Positions 41,985 to 53,616 of a stretch of 64,000 bases of DNA are shown here, piece after piece. The stretch is from Tubulanus polymorphus (Eukaryota > Nemertea > Palaeonemertea > Tubulaniformes > Tubulanidae), in contig NC_134029.1 of the NCBI RefSeq assembly GCF_964204645.1, positions 13,442,850 to 13,506,849 of the forward strand. The letters run 5' to 3'. The stretch's first letter is position 1, and each line of letters begins with the position of its first letter. The notes beneath the pieces were generated by a model that was given only the letters and a program-made list of their open reading frames with translations, was not told the origin of the DNA and searched no databases. The position numbers were made by a program, and so were the translations under genes.

Positions 41985-44411
41985 ATGCCGAACCGGACCA
42001 AGTTCTCGGATTCATGGTTGATTGAAGATGATAAACAAGGACACAAAATAAATGAATGGTGCCAACCAGTGAAAGGCGATATTTATAAGGCATATTGCTT
42101 TATATGTGAAAAAAAACTATCTATTGATAACCAGGGTTTAGGCCAACTAATACAACATGCCTCAAAAATGATGCATCAAAATAATAGCAAGATAAAACTG
42201 AACAAAAATCAGAAAAAACTTTTCCCGGTTGATAACACTTTAGAATGTGAAAGCTTAAGTGATAAGGTACTCAAGGCAGAAATAATATGGGCCATGTATG
42301 TGGCTGTAAATGACTACAGCTTCTTGTCATGCAACGATGTGTGTGAAACTTTCAGATGCATCTTCAAAGATCCAGCTGTTATAAATGAAATGACGTTGTC
42401 AAATGGGAAAGTGTCTTATACGATAAGCGATGGAATAAGAATACAGTTGACAAATGAGTTGATGAATGATATTCAGGATTGTACTACTGGATATTGTGTT
42501 TCATACGATGAAACACCAAACAAGCAGAAACTGAACCAGTTGGATATATATGTGGGGTATTTTTCACCTATATCCAAGAAAATTGAAACTCGATTCATTA
42601 AGACGATAATGATGGGTCACAAAACAGCTGAAATGGTACTCGGGGAGCTTCTCGGTGCCATGAATGACTTCAACATTGACTTATCGAAAATCATAGCTTT
42701 GTGTAGTGATGGCCCAAATGTAAATATATCAACTTGGCGTAAGATGTCAGCAAAAGTAATAGAAAAGGGCGGAAAGATGATAGATGTTGGATCATGCAGC
42801 CTCCATATGGTTCATAATGCGTTTAGAAAAGGCTTAGCATCTTTTGGCGCTGACATAGAAGAGTTTGCAGGAGATATACACACATTCTTCAAGTATGCCA
42901 CAAGGCGACAAGATTATGCAGTGTTCCAGCGAAAGGTTGGTGTAAAGGAAAATACATTCCTCAAACATGTTGATTCGCGTTGGTTGACACTAATTCCAGC
43001 ACTCTGTAGAATCAGCGAACAGTTTCCAGCTTTGAAGGCATATTTTGGTGATCTCAAAAAGAATACTAAGAATGATGATTCTCAATCTGCATGTTGTAAA
43101 CGAATACAGAAGGTACTACTCGACGTAACTGTTCCTGTGAAGATACAATTTATCCTAGATATCGGTAATATGTTTCAACGGTATGAAACTCTTTTCCAAA
43201 AGCGTGAACCGATGATTCACATTTTGTATACAGAAATGTGCGAGTTAATGCATAAAATATTGTTACGCTTTATTAAGCCTGATTCTCTCCCAGAAAAGAC
43301 TGGAGCAAAGTTGCTGGCTGCTGATATTGAAAAATGTGAGCAGCTCTCTGATGCTTGTTTAGTGGTTTGTAAGCTCACCAAGGATAAACTTGCTGTTCTA
43401 GATTCTTCGAAACAAAAACTGATAATAAAAGGCATTCGGGCATTCTATGTTAAAATAGCATCATATCTCCAACAGAAACTTCCCCTTGGAAATAATTTCC
43501 TACGAAACGTGAGGTGTTTACAACCGGAACGTCGGTCTGTTCATCGATTTGGGTTGTCAATTAAGGCTCTGGCGGTTGATCTGCCGACTATCATACCTGC
43601 ATCACAAGTCTCCACAGTTGTAGACGAATGGAAGATATATAGCAATGACTTGCTTGAAGATGATTGGTATAAAGACTCAGATGGAATAAGGTTACGAATT
43701 GATAAAGCATGGGAGAAAATATTTGTTCGCCAGACTGCTTCTGGTGATAGCAAATATACTGTCCTGCCCAAATTGGTAATGGCATGCCTTACTATATCTC
43801 ATGGTAGTGCTGAGGTTGAAAGAGGGTTCTCTGCCAATTCACGCACCATTACTGGTTCAAGGGCAAGTCTTGGAGTTGAAGCAATTACAGGTTTGAGAAT
43901 GATCAAGGACAAATTAAAGACCACTGGACAGAAGCCATGTGAAATGACATTATCACCTGAGCTACTATCATGCTGTAGACGGTCTTATAAAAACTATACA
44001 GAGAGACTTAAGAAAGAGAAAGAGATGGCTGAAAAGGCAAATAAGAAAGCTCTAGAAGATAGAAAAAGAGCCGAGGAGGCAAAGCAGGTAGAGACAGAAT
44101 ATGAAAATACAAGAAAAATCCTTGAAACTAGAAAATTAGAGTTGTTGGAAGTTGATCATTCATCCATGGAATCAATGACGACAAATAAACAACTACTCAT
44201 GGAAGGCAATGAAAAATTGGCCAAAGCTATCAAGGAAAAGGACCTTACACAAATCAAAGTTGCACAGTGCATGATTGAGGTGGCACACAATAAATTTGAT
44301 AAACTTGAGAAGGAAATGAAAGACAATCGACAGAGAATAGGTGAAATTGAGAAAAGGAAGAGAAAATTAAATGATGACCATGCTGAAACCATGAAAAAGC
44401 TAAAATGTTAA
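41985..44411 (+). CDS. hAT-family transposase, 808 aa, intact
   Basis: BED-like N-terminal finger with Cys38, Cys41, His58 and His64. The RNase H-like core has Asp175 (CVSYDETPN) and Asp242 (LCSDGPN), a SCSLHMVHNAF motif (C..H) at about residue 268, and the C-terminal hAT dimerisation motif HGSAEVERGFS with the catalytic Glu near residue 612. Residues about 670-808 form a long Lys/Glu coiled coil that is unusual for hAT transposases. The enzyme excises and inserts the element. The frame is open throughout, so the copy may be recent. Confidence 0.9.
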   Translation: MPNRTKFSDSWLIEDDKQGHKINEWCQPVKGDIYKAYCFICEKKLSIDNQGLGQLIQHASKMMHQNNSKIKLNKNQKKLFPVDNTLECESLSDKVLKAEIIWAMYVAVNDYSFLSCNDVCETFRCIFKDPAVINEMTLSNGKVSYTISDGIRIQLTNELMNDIQDCTTGYCVSYDETPNKQKLNQLDIYVGYFSPISKKIETRFIKTIMMGHKTAEMVLGELLGAMNDFNIDLSKIIALCSDGPNVNISTWRKMSAKVIEKGGKMIDVGSCSLHMVHNAFRKGLASFGADIEEFAGDIHTFFKYATRRQDYAVFQRKVGVKENTFLKHVDSRWLTLIPALCRISEQFPALKAYFGDLKKNTKNDDSQSACCKRIQKVLLDVTVPVKIQFILDIGNMFQRYETLFQKREPMIHILYTEMCELMHKILLRFIKPDSLPEKTGAKLLAADIEKCEQLSDACLVVCKLTKDKLAVLDSSKQKLIIKGIRAFYVKIASYLQQKLPLGNNFLRNVRCLQPERRSVHRFGLSIKALAVDLPTIIPASQVSTVVDEWKIYSNDLLEDDWYKDSDGIRLRIDKAWEKIFVRQTASGDSKYTVLPKLVMACLTISHGSAEVERGFSANSRTITGSRASLGVEAITGLRMIKDKLKTTGQKPCEMTLSPELLSCCRRSYKNYTERLKKEKEMAEKANKKALEDRKRAEEAKQVETEYENTRKILETRKLELLEVDHSSMESMTTNKQLLMEGNEKLAKAIKEKDLTQIKVAQCMIEVAHNKFDKLEKEMKDNRQRIGEIEKRKRKLNDDHAETMKKLKC

Positions 44412-45251
44412 GATATGAACGGTGTGTAGACACATTCATCGTTGTACTGTATAAGCCCTTGGTCATTGTTCTTTTATTAAAGTGTAATTTTGTCTTATAG
44501 TTAAGTGAAATTAATCATTTTGTACTATTTACCAGTTTCATGGTGTTTTAAAACAGTTTTGAAAAAACATAATGCACCATCAGTGTTTAGTTTGTTATGA
44601 TATAGTTTGTAGTGTTGCGAGTTAATAATGTTTATATAATGTTTATAAGTTCATGAAAAGTTTAGCATTATGTTTGTAAGTTTATACAGTGTAACCTCGA
44701 TATAACGAACTCCATGGGACCTACGAGCAATCATATGATTGCTCGTAGATGGAGCAATCATATGATTGCTCGTAGATGGGACTGAAATCTATGTTCGCTA
44801 TTTAACCGATAGTTCGTTATATCAGGTGATAATTGTAATAAATCCACCAATCGGGACAAAATATATAGTTAACTGATAAATCGTTATATCAGGGTTCGTT
44901 ATAACGAGGTTCCACTGTAGTTAAGATTTTAAATAGTAATACTCTGATACCTTTTGTATCTACCGGGTACCTCACTGCAATTTATTATGAGTTGCTGCTG
45001 TCATTCAGTTTATTGTAAAATGTTTTTTCGAAAAAAAGAAATGAAAAAATGTAATAAATAAACTTTATTTTCTAGTTTCAGATTACTGAAGTTCATTCAA
45101 AGACATCTGTGAATATGATGCTGCAGGTTGTATCCTCTCTTGATATATTAAAGTCCTATTTTCTGATGGATATCCTATATATTCTATGAAATTTTCCTAT
45201 TTCTGGACACTCTTCCTATTTTTTTTATGGACCAGATCACTGGAACCCCTG
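44412..45251. other. 3' region of the hAT element
   Basis: AT-rich untranslated part with a polyadenylation-like AATAAA near 45055-45060, the nested MITE at 44687-44917 and the right terminus. Confidence 0.6.
44687..44917. mobile_element. 231-bp pogo/Tigger-like MITE
   Basis: CAGTGTAACCTCGATATAACGA at the left and its near-inverse TCGTTATAACGAGGTTCCACTG at the right, with TA on both sides (44685-44686, 44918-44919). Inside, GAGCAATCATATGATTGCTCG occurs as a hairpin in two direct copies. No coding capacity; mobilisation by a pogo-type transposase is inferred. Confidence 0.85.
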
Positions 45252-46597
45252 AATCATGTTCATCTGTCTGTGGCCCTGCTACATTAATTGGTGCTTGCAT
45301 TGCAACCTATTATGAAAAGGATATTTCAAGTGTATTTTCATCTCCCAATGAATTATCTTATCTTAAGAACATTTCTAACTATTCTGATTTTGTTAGATTG
45401 ATATTGATTAATTGGCTTATGAAACATCTAATTGATATTACTCAACTCTTCTCAAAGTCATCTCAACCTACTGCTAATAGTACTACTTTCTCTAAGATAT
45501 CACGATTATCTCGCAGACAGAGACATAAACGATCAACTGAGTCAAATAATACACTAGCTAGTTCTGAATTAAAGATGTCAGACTCTTATATTGCCCCTAA
45601 AAAAAGCAAATCAGTCTTAACTACAGCCAAATCTAAATCTACACCAATTTTGAATAATGAATCAACACTTGAATCTACACCAATTTCGAATTATGAATCT
45701 GCAGCAATTTTGACTAATGAATCAACACCAATTTCGAATAGTGAATCTGCACCAATTTTGACTAATGAATCAACACCTGAATCAACACCAATTTCGAATA
45801 GTGAATCTGCACCAATTTTGACTAATGAATCTACACCAATTTCGAATAGTGAATCTGCACCAATTTTGACTATTAAATCTACACCTGAATCTACACCAAT
45901 TTCGAATAATGAATCTACACCTGAATCTACATCCTCAATTTTGAATCCTCAATCCTCATTAACTATAAATTCAGCTGAACCATTAACTTCCCATATTAAT
46001 GGTTCTAAAACTACTATCTCCCATCGCATCAGGAGAGGAAAGCATTATCTTGAAGTTGCTTTTCATTCAACTGGCAGTAAGACGAAGTATAAAAGTTTTC
46101 ATTGTACAGACCAAGGTACAAATGACCAGGTAGCCATTGACACTATCAAGAAATACCTCAACAACCAGAATCCACTTAGTGATGAATGGGTTGAAAATGG
46201 GGAAGTAATGACTGGTGCTGACACAAAATATTATTTCGATAGATTCACTTTTGATTTTACAAAAACAGTTCGTCTGCATAAGAATGTGCGGCCTTCATTT
46301 GTTGGTAACCAGACAACGATGAAAGCTTCCTTAACATTAAAAAAGAATTGGCAAACCCATAGATTAGATAATAAATTTGAATTTATTGAGCCAATTGTTG
46401 AGGATACTTCTCAATTTGTGGCTGCAGAAATGCTCATAAAATGTTCGTCAAAGTCTTCAGTTTGTAAATCATCATGTGGATATTATCTTTCAAAGATGAA
46501 TATGTCCAGTAACATCACTAATTGTCCCTCATGTCAAATTGACGTTGTTTTAAATGATAAACAATGTATTCATTGCTCCATTACCATGTCTAACTAA
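45252..46597 (+). pseudogene. Ulp1 C-terminal part and Ser/Thr-rich repeat region
   Basis: Resumes the interrupted peptidase with SCSSVCGPATLIGACI, where the Cys before Gly is the likely nucleophile and a Gln lies six residues upstream across the insertion. A basic segment (SRRQRHKRS) follows, then about 15 near-repeats of STPISNSESAPILTN (45640-45930), a folded region, and the first half of a GATA-type finger (CIHC). The frame ends at TAA 46595-46597, exactly within the finger, while coding sequence continues in the same frame. Confidence 0.7.
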
Positions 46598-47882
46598 TGG
46601 AGGAAAAATGCTGATGGTGAAACACTTTGTTCCAACTGTTACAACTATAAGCTGAAGAATAAACGTGATCGTCCTGTGAAGTTAAGGCAGCAGTTTGAGC
46701 CAAAAAAATTAATTCACCCTCATTTTATGTGTTATTGGGCAACGAAACTTGTATTATTTAGTACTGATTTATCCAAGTGGAGAATCTTCAGCAAACCACT
46801 TAATGGTCAATATCATGACAATATTCCTTTACAAATTAAAAAGCGACCTAATTTATCTACTAGAGATAGATGGGATGAAAATAGAGTCATGATGAAAGCC
46901 ACAGCAATGAAGGTTCTTTCTGCCACCAATGCTCACAATAACCTTCATGTATCAAATGTAAATGATGGCGCCGGTCATGACCATACCCTAGATCAAATTT
47001 CAAATAGATTGAAATATATTGATAAATCTTCGATAAAATTACATATGAAATCTCAAGACGAAATACCTATTCTAAGTTCTGATTGGAGAAATACTGAAAA
47101 ATTATTAGAGGGTAACTATGAATATGTCCTTTTATTTCAACGAGGGGATGCCACACTCAAACGTAATTATCACATTATTCTCTCTGATCCTCGTTCTCTG
47201 GAACATTTATCCAACTTTGGACAATCTGTCATTGGTATTGACGTGAAACATGATTTCAATTCGTGGAAATTCAAAACTTCATTTGTAACTTTTGCAGACA
47301 ACAAAAATGAAGGACGTATTGCTGCTGCATCAATTAGTAGTGATGAAGGGGGGCTACTCATGCAACTACCATCCAGTTAGTTCTAGCCAATACACCATGT
47401 AAAGACGAAAAATGTAATCATCCATCTGAATTCTATATATTTAATGATGGCAATGGTTTTTTCAGAATCAAGCCATGTTCATCAACATCTAGATTATGTC
47501 CTTTTGTACAACATGATAAAGATGCAAGTCTAAAGCAAGGAGCATCTGACAATAATCTTAAATCAGTACTATGTAATTTTCATGACCTGCAGTGTATTCG
47601 TCGCTTCATGAATGAAAATCAAGAACTTCGCTTATTTTGCAAGCCTCTAGAAACTGGTTTCAAATGCATTATGAGATCATGGGATGCTTCCTCTAGAACT
47701 GATATAGCCAATTCATTTATTAGTTTTATTGAGAATGATATTTCTTTAGACCTTATGTCGCAAGATACAAAACATTATTTATTGATTACCTAAAGAAGAA
47801 TTGGTTTAATTCCCAAATTTGGTCTGATGCATTCAATGCTGAATCAATTTATCAGTCAGACCAATCTAACAGAAATAACCCT
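46598..47882 (+). pseudogene. transposase core, frameshifted
   Basis: Directly after the stop, WRKNADGETLCSNCYNYK completes a Cys-x2-Cys-x17-Cys-x2-Cys GATA-like finger. Then comes an RNase H-like core: VIGIDVKHDFNSWKFKTSF with the probable first Asp, and CNFHDLQCIRRFM, resembling the C..H helix of MULE-type transposases. The frame changes near 47345 and again near 47780, so three segments (to 47380, then to 47793, then from about 47770) must be read separately. Function as a cut-and-paste transposase is inferred. Confidence 0.6.
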
Positions 47883-49802
47883 TTGCTATTAACTGATAAT
47901 ATTACTGAGCGCAAATTCAAACAAATAGATGATGTCTACTTAAGTGGACACCTAAATAAACTGATATCATCTTTTGTACGATTACTGTTTGAAAATGTTT
48001 TTAATGATGAGATCAAAGCGACAAATATGAACAATCTCCAATTTAAGCAAATTGACCAACGAGTTAAGAATATACGTCACCTTGAAAAGATAGAAAAGTG
48101 TTGCAAAAGAGCCTTTGATTTATTACAGAATAATGAGATTTTAGAATATGATGAAGAAACTAATTGGTTTGTTGTGAAGAGTTCTTCACGAAAGAACTTA
48201 AATAGGTTAGAAGATAATGATAATTTTTTCAATGGTGATACTCACTATACATTCAATCAGCTTGATGTTTTAGAAGAAAGATTCCCCGATAAAGTATCAA
48301 TATCCGAGGAACATTCATATGACATTTCAAAAAAATGCCGAAGGTACATAGGAAATTTAGATTCAATATCCAGTCGTATCTTATTCAATTACGTTATTAC
48401 AATCGTTCCTGAAAATTGTCTTTCATACGTAGATGGTAATTGCCATTTAATCAATTTGAAACTAGGTATATGTACTTGTGAAGCTTTTATAATGATTGGA
48501 CAACCATATTTTTGCAAACATCTTTTTGCCTGTTTTGCCCAAAAAAACAATATAACCACAACGAAGGCTTTAATTGATGCATATAAATTCCACATTGTGG
48601 AGCCTCTGCCAACTTACAATTTTACTCGACAAAATAGTTCTGTTTCATCTACCCTCATTGATAAGTTAAAAGATCATTCCCACATTGCTAGCTCGAATGA
48701 TATCAATGCTGCTCGGAAAGGGCACATTCTAAGTATTTTACATAATGAAAGCCACTGTGGAATTAAGTTAATAAGCGGACGACCTGCCAAACGACAACCT
48801 CACAATATGGCTCATAGGCGTGCTGAGGGTCCAATCAAGGACAATCAGGTTGCCATAAACCTTCCTGAACTTGAAGTGATAGACCCTTACTGCCCTAAGG
48901 TTACAATGCCTAAAGATGCTGAGAATGCAAGACACGGAGGGCGAAAGATAATTAGACCTGCTAACAGAGGTGTATCCTTTTCTGCTATGGTTGAAAATGC
49001 TGCTATCAAACTAGGTAAAAAAGCTAAAATATCAGAAATTGAAACCATAGACTCCACTGATCCAGATCCTGGCAATGATATCGAATTTTCAGCAGATATT
49101 TTAAGTCAGAATAAATCATCCTTACCGAAAAAATCAAAAGATACCAAACCAAAAGATATTAAGTCAATACCAGTTGTTAAAAATGACTCGAAGTCTGTTT
49201 TATTTGAAAAAAGTATTGTCTGTTCCTTTTGTATTAAAGACAAAATAAATCCTCCATATCTTTGTTCATGTCGCAGGGAACTAGATAGGCACATATCCAC
49301 TTCTCATTCATCTTTGAAACCTATCTCATGTGCTATTTGTTGGGCAGATGGGGTTATTAATTCATATGCAAGTGAAACATTCCTTCAAAAGCACATTCGT
49401 ATTGAACATAATCATCATAAGAAAAAATCTATTGTAATCGATTATAATAATAGAGATGATTATCTCAACAGTTCTCCTATTACAGAAATCAATAATTCCA
49501 ATTCTGAAAAAGAATTAGAAATTCTTATAGATCAACCTGGAAATGCAGGCCTCCAAAACCTAGCAAAATTGAAACTAGATAATCTTTTGTCATCAAAAGT
49601 TGAAAAAACCCCTTCTCAGTTAGTTGCTGAAACCTGCCCTGTCTGCCACAAAAACTGCAATGCTAATCCTAAGAAAAAGTCCACATTCTCAATTGAATGT
49701 GATAATTGCCATAGATGGTATCATTGGAAATGTGCTCCAATCAATGAGGCTCCTCCTGAACATATCAGGTGGTTTTGTTTTCATTGTGACCCGATTTCCT
49801 AA
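47883..49802 (+). CDS. transposase C terminus with SWIM and PHD fingers
   Basis: 639 aa, probably the C-terminal part of the longer protein. The beginning (LLTDNITERKFKQIDDVYL) matches the end of MULE/KDZ catalytic cores. A SWIM finger with CTCEAF...YFCKHLF is near residue 198. A linker has a Cys-rich segment CSFCIKDKINPPYLCSC with HISTSH near residue 440, and the C-terminal PHD finger CPVCHKNC..CDNCHRWYHWKC..WFCFHC. SWIM fingers occur in MULE and Zisupton transposases; PHD fingers read histone tails, suggesting chromatin targeting. Confidence 0.65.
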   Translation: MLLTDNITERKFKQIDDVYLSGHLNKLISSFVRLLFENVFNDEIKATNMNNLQFKQIDQRVKNIRHLEKIEKCCKRAFDLLQNNEILEYDEETNWFVVKSSSRKNLNRLEDNDNFFNGDTHYTFNQLDVLEERFPDKVSISEEHSYDISKKCRRYIGNLDSISSRILFNYVITIVPENCLSYVDGNCHLINLKLGICTCEAFIMIGQPYFCKHLFACFAQKNNITTTKALIDAYKFHIVEPLPTYNFTRQNSSVSSTLIDKLKDHSHIASSNDINAARKGHILSILHNESHCGIKLISGRPAKRQPHNMAHRRAEGPIKDNQVAINLPELEVIDPYCPKVTMPKDAENARHGGRKIIRPANRGVSFSAMVENAAIKLGKKAKISEIETIDSTDPDPGNDIEFSADILSQNKSSLPKKSKDTKPKDIKSIPVVKNDSKSVLFEKSIVCSFCIKDKINPPYLCSCRRELDRHISTSHSSLKPISCAICWADGVINSYASETFLQKHIRIEHNHHKKKSIVIDYNNRDDYLNSSPITEINNSNSEKELEILIDQPGNAGLQNLAKLKLDNLLSSKVEKTPSQLVAETCPVCHKNCNANPKKKSTFSIECDNCHRWYHWKCAPINEAPPEHIRWFCFHCDPIS

Positions 49803-50271
49803 ATAGTTTGTATTGAATATTATTGATCGGGTTTCGAATCAATCCCTGACGTTAGAAATATTTTTATTTCCCATGGTGACCGTAGAAGCCTATAATGACC
49901 GTCACTTAGTCACCTATATATTTACTCGATTATATATAAGGTTAAGAAGCGATGTATATGCACTGGTGTTTATAGTGCTCTATTTCAGGTTTATAGTGCT
50001 CTATTTCAGTGCTCTATTTCAGGAATTTTGGTGGCCTATCTCAGATGAAAGCCTTGACTATTTACTACAAAATAACACGAACTTGTAATGCATGGAAACA
50101 AACGGCAAATGAGCTATTCCGTTATATCTATCGCGATGCCCCGATGCCGATGGCCGCCCGAAGATTGATGTCTTGTTGGTTGGATTTTACTAGGGCTCAG
50201 TATTGTCCCTTGCGGTAAATGAGCGGTTAATTGGTCGGTAATTAGATGGTAATTAAGTGGTAAATTGTCTA

Positions 50272-50329
50272 TTTGATATCGTCGGTTGTTTAGCGGTTAA
50301 ATAACCGCTAAACAACCTACGATATCAAA
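50272..50329. repeat. 28-bp-stem foldback
   Basis: TTTGATATCGTCGGTTGTTT continues to 50299 and is repeated inverted from 50302 to 50329 with one mismatch and a 2-nt loop. It would extrude as a cruciform. Confidence 0.9.
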
Positions 50330-51599
50330 CAATATCCGGCTAATTACCGACGTATAGGATTAACGACGATTTTCCGACGACGAACTTCCGACAGAAATGA
50401 GATAGGGGCAAAATCGTCGGATTTTATTACCATGGTAGCAACAATACACGTAGTTTATATAATGACGTTCAAATTCCATTTCTAATCACGATTTTCGACT
50501 ACCTCCACATTTCTTAACCCCGAGATATTTCAAATTAAAAAATTCCACATGTTCAGATATTTTTTATATAAGGTTTATGAATGATTGATATTTTGAAATG
50601 TTAGTATTATAGCATTTTTATTTTATAGCAAGTGTGCATTGATTCATTGCATATTTCATTGCGATAATATCTCAAACAACAATTGTCCAGTACATCGTTA
50701 CCTCAGGCTAGTAGCATATTCACACAATACAGATGTCGGATTGTGGTTTTTGAGTATAACAGATTCCATTGAAATTGGTTTAAGGTGTATGTGTAACTGG
50801 GGTAGCTCGTTTGCGCTGTGATTTTCATTACACACAGTCAATGGAGTTGATACCCTGGGGAAAACGAAATCGACAAGAAAGAATATGGTCTTGCTGACAT
50901 GGTTCTACCAGGGTAGTGTGATGACACATCACACTTCCCTGGTTCTACTAAGTACTTTTGTGCCTATGTTTCGTAGAATAATTGGAACACTGAACTTATT
51001 ACTTTTGCTAGAGCAAATAACATGTTTTGCCGACTGTGACGAACTGCTGCAGACATCAACAAAACAAATCAGAATTATAATTCGACAGAGACGTGTTCAC
51101 ATTTAGGTTGTTAAATAAATGGAGCTGACGGTGATGGGTCACAGTTGTATTTCCCACAAATGGCAATACATTTCAAACCGACCAATAACGTTTCATGCGG
51201 TCCTCGTTGAGAGCTATGCAAACCACTCTTAGTACGGTATACAAAGTTTGTTTGAAATCAAAAGAGAATAAATTTTTAAAAGATAAAGAATTGCCTTCAT
51301 CTTATGTTCAGCTTTACAGTATGTTCCCTGCATACAAAAATACTAACCCTACATTCAAATGATTAATCCAAGATTCTACTACATATTTACTACAGTTGCA
51401 TTGAGATCTCACTGACATCACACATAGTGGTTGCTAAGACGTCTCAATTGTCTAGCTCGGTTAAGGTCGAGGTTACAGCTAACAAACACAGTTACGCAAT
51501 GGTGACGGACGTCTGGATTCGATACGTAATTAAACTGATATGCTAATCAGCCACGTTCAGTGGCCCCACTGAAGTTCATTACTTGTTTGTTCCTTGTTC

Positions 51600-51783
51600 C
51601 TTATTCAGATTTCGTCTTTACCGGTTCAATTTTCGTTACTTATTGAGAATTCGTCTCCCAATAAGGAACAAGTAACATGTTACATGTTCCTTCTTCCTTC
51701 TTCCTTATTCAGATTTTCGTCTTTACCGGTTCAGATTTTCTTGTTACTTATTGAGAATTCATCTCCCAATAAGGAACAAGTCA
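51600..51783 (+). repeat. tandem duplication, about 100 bp period
   Basis: CAGATTTCGTCTTTACCGG and TTACTTATTGAGAATTCGTC recur as CAGATTTTCGTCTTTACCGG and TTACTTATTGAGAATTCATC, each ending CTCCCAATAAGGAACAAGT. Confidence 0.85.
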
Positions 51784-53616
51784 GATTTTCTCGCTGTTAC
51801 TTATTCGCCAGGTGGCGCTGGTATACACTATGCCGTAGTCCAGACATTTTACGTAACTATGTCTACTCTGCTGATAAACAAACTCGACCTCGACCTTGAC
51901 AACAAATCGCCAGGTGATGGCGCGAGCCAATCCAGACGTCTAAACACGATTGCGTATGCGACCGCGAGAGCGGTCAGCCGTAGCTTCACTTCAGGATAGA
52001 ACGATAACCACACTCAAACGTGGTGAACGGATAATAAAAATTTTTTAGATTCAATAAATAAATTCTTGTTTTTACGTATATATATATATATATATATATA
52101 AGCTTCAGTTACACACATGTTTTAATACTATTCGATCAGATTGCTCTCAATACTTTTAATACGAATACGAATATTCATTACACTCCAATCACTTCTATGG
52201 TATATGGAGGAGGGAAAACAGCATTCATTTAGGAGGTAAATGAAAACGTATCTTAAAACATAACAAACATTATTTACGGAACATACTATTTACATATTAC
52301 CCATTGGATTCATATACATCTAAAGGTGTCCCCCTTTCGAGTTTAGAACATTTATATTCCGTGGTATTATACTGGTACCTTCTGAAACATGGCCATGGCC
52401 GCGACTGCACATCAATACCCGGCATTGCGATTTTCCGTGTTACACTTATATATAAAACATGTACAACATAAGGTAAACGGAGATCGGGAAAACACGAACA
52501 ATGAACGCTTTTACGGTTCGCAGCGCTTTTACGGCCGCAAAATGTGATCTACCGATCTCAGAAAAATTATGTGACCCAAGCCTCAATAACCCTCATCCCC
52601 CCTAAATCTCTACATATTTCCACTGCTCTCTGGAATGATGAGATAAAAGAATAGAAATCGACATCAGTAGCACCAAAGCTAACCGTACCATTTTTTCTCA
52701 CTACTTGAAATAAACTATGCGCAAAGCCAGAGAAAAATTTGCGATTTAGAGAGAGATAAATACAATGCAACACACATCATCGATTCGATACAGCAGTTGC
52801 AGGCCTATTTGAATACTTGTAGTAAAGCGCGGTCGATTGATGCGCGCGGGCAGTATCTTATCTTCAAGCACAAAACTATCGTATTATTTCCAATAATTAA
52901 TTGTTACATGTTTACACTCTTTGCGTAAAAGTAACGACACATCTGAATTTCTTCCGGAAAGCAAAGTAAAATTAGGTGACAATTGGAACTATTTAATTTC
53001 GCGCATTGAAACATACATACGCTTTAAGCGGCGTGATCAGTACGCACAATAGGGAGCATTTATTGATTGCTAGAAAAGCGATAAACTTGTCGTCTTGTAT
53101 TGCTATAATACTTAACACTGCATTTTCACATTTGTGATCATACGTACTAATTTCCCCTGGAGCGGTGCCCCGGCAACAGTGCGTCAGCAACAGGTGGGAT
53201 TCTCACGCGTATCTCATTGAGCGGTGATGAGTGATAACAGATATCAATTTCTTCACACGGTCAGCTTTTCCGATATCAAAATAGTAGGTCAGCATCATTG
53301 CTTGGTGACGTAGCTACGATAGTCCCAGTTGATCGTGTCATCACGTCTGGCGCAACCTCGGAAATCCTCTCGATGACAGACACTGTCCAATAACCATCGG
53401 ATCGCCTCTCTGGCGCCATACTTGCGTGGGTTTGATTGCAGCCCACCGAAACTCTTGCTTCAGCGTCTCAAACGTTTTTTCTTTTGGCCACATGGCCAAT
53501 GAATTGTACTTTTCGTGATTGATAAACGCAATGCTTATTTCGCAAAGGAATGATTTCTTATAAATGCGTCGTTCATTTACTGTTCACTTTGTTTACACAG
53601 TTCACCAAACTCACTG

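Larger units (their letters stand above)
41437..45251 (+). mobile_element. hAT transposon, 3.8 kb, 6-bp target duplication
   Basis: The left end CAGGGCTTCTAGTGGTCC and right end (inverse) CAGGGGTTCCAGTGATC match hAT termini. AATCAT precedes the left end and follows the right end. Removing the element and one AATCAT gives a continuous reading frame in the interrupted peptidase, which confirms the ends. Near the ends are runs of TCCTATTTT in direct orientation. The internal transposase is intact. A pogo-like MITE is nested in the 3' part. Confidence 0.9.
37585..49802 (+). mobile_element. composite region: KDZ/Zisupton- or MULE-like transposon carrying a nested hAT
   Basis: A single plus-strand gene system, from about 38290 to 49802, encodes an SGNH hydrolase, C2H2 finger, Ulp1 peptidase, RNase H-like transposase core, SWIM and PHD fingers. 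This combination is known from transposons such as Zisupton and other Ulp1-bearing DNA transposons. I could not identify terminal repeats, so the outer limits are uncertain and domestication as a host gene cannot be excluded. It is disrupted by a hAT and by several point lesions. Confidence 0.55.
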
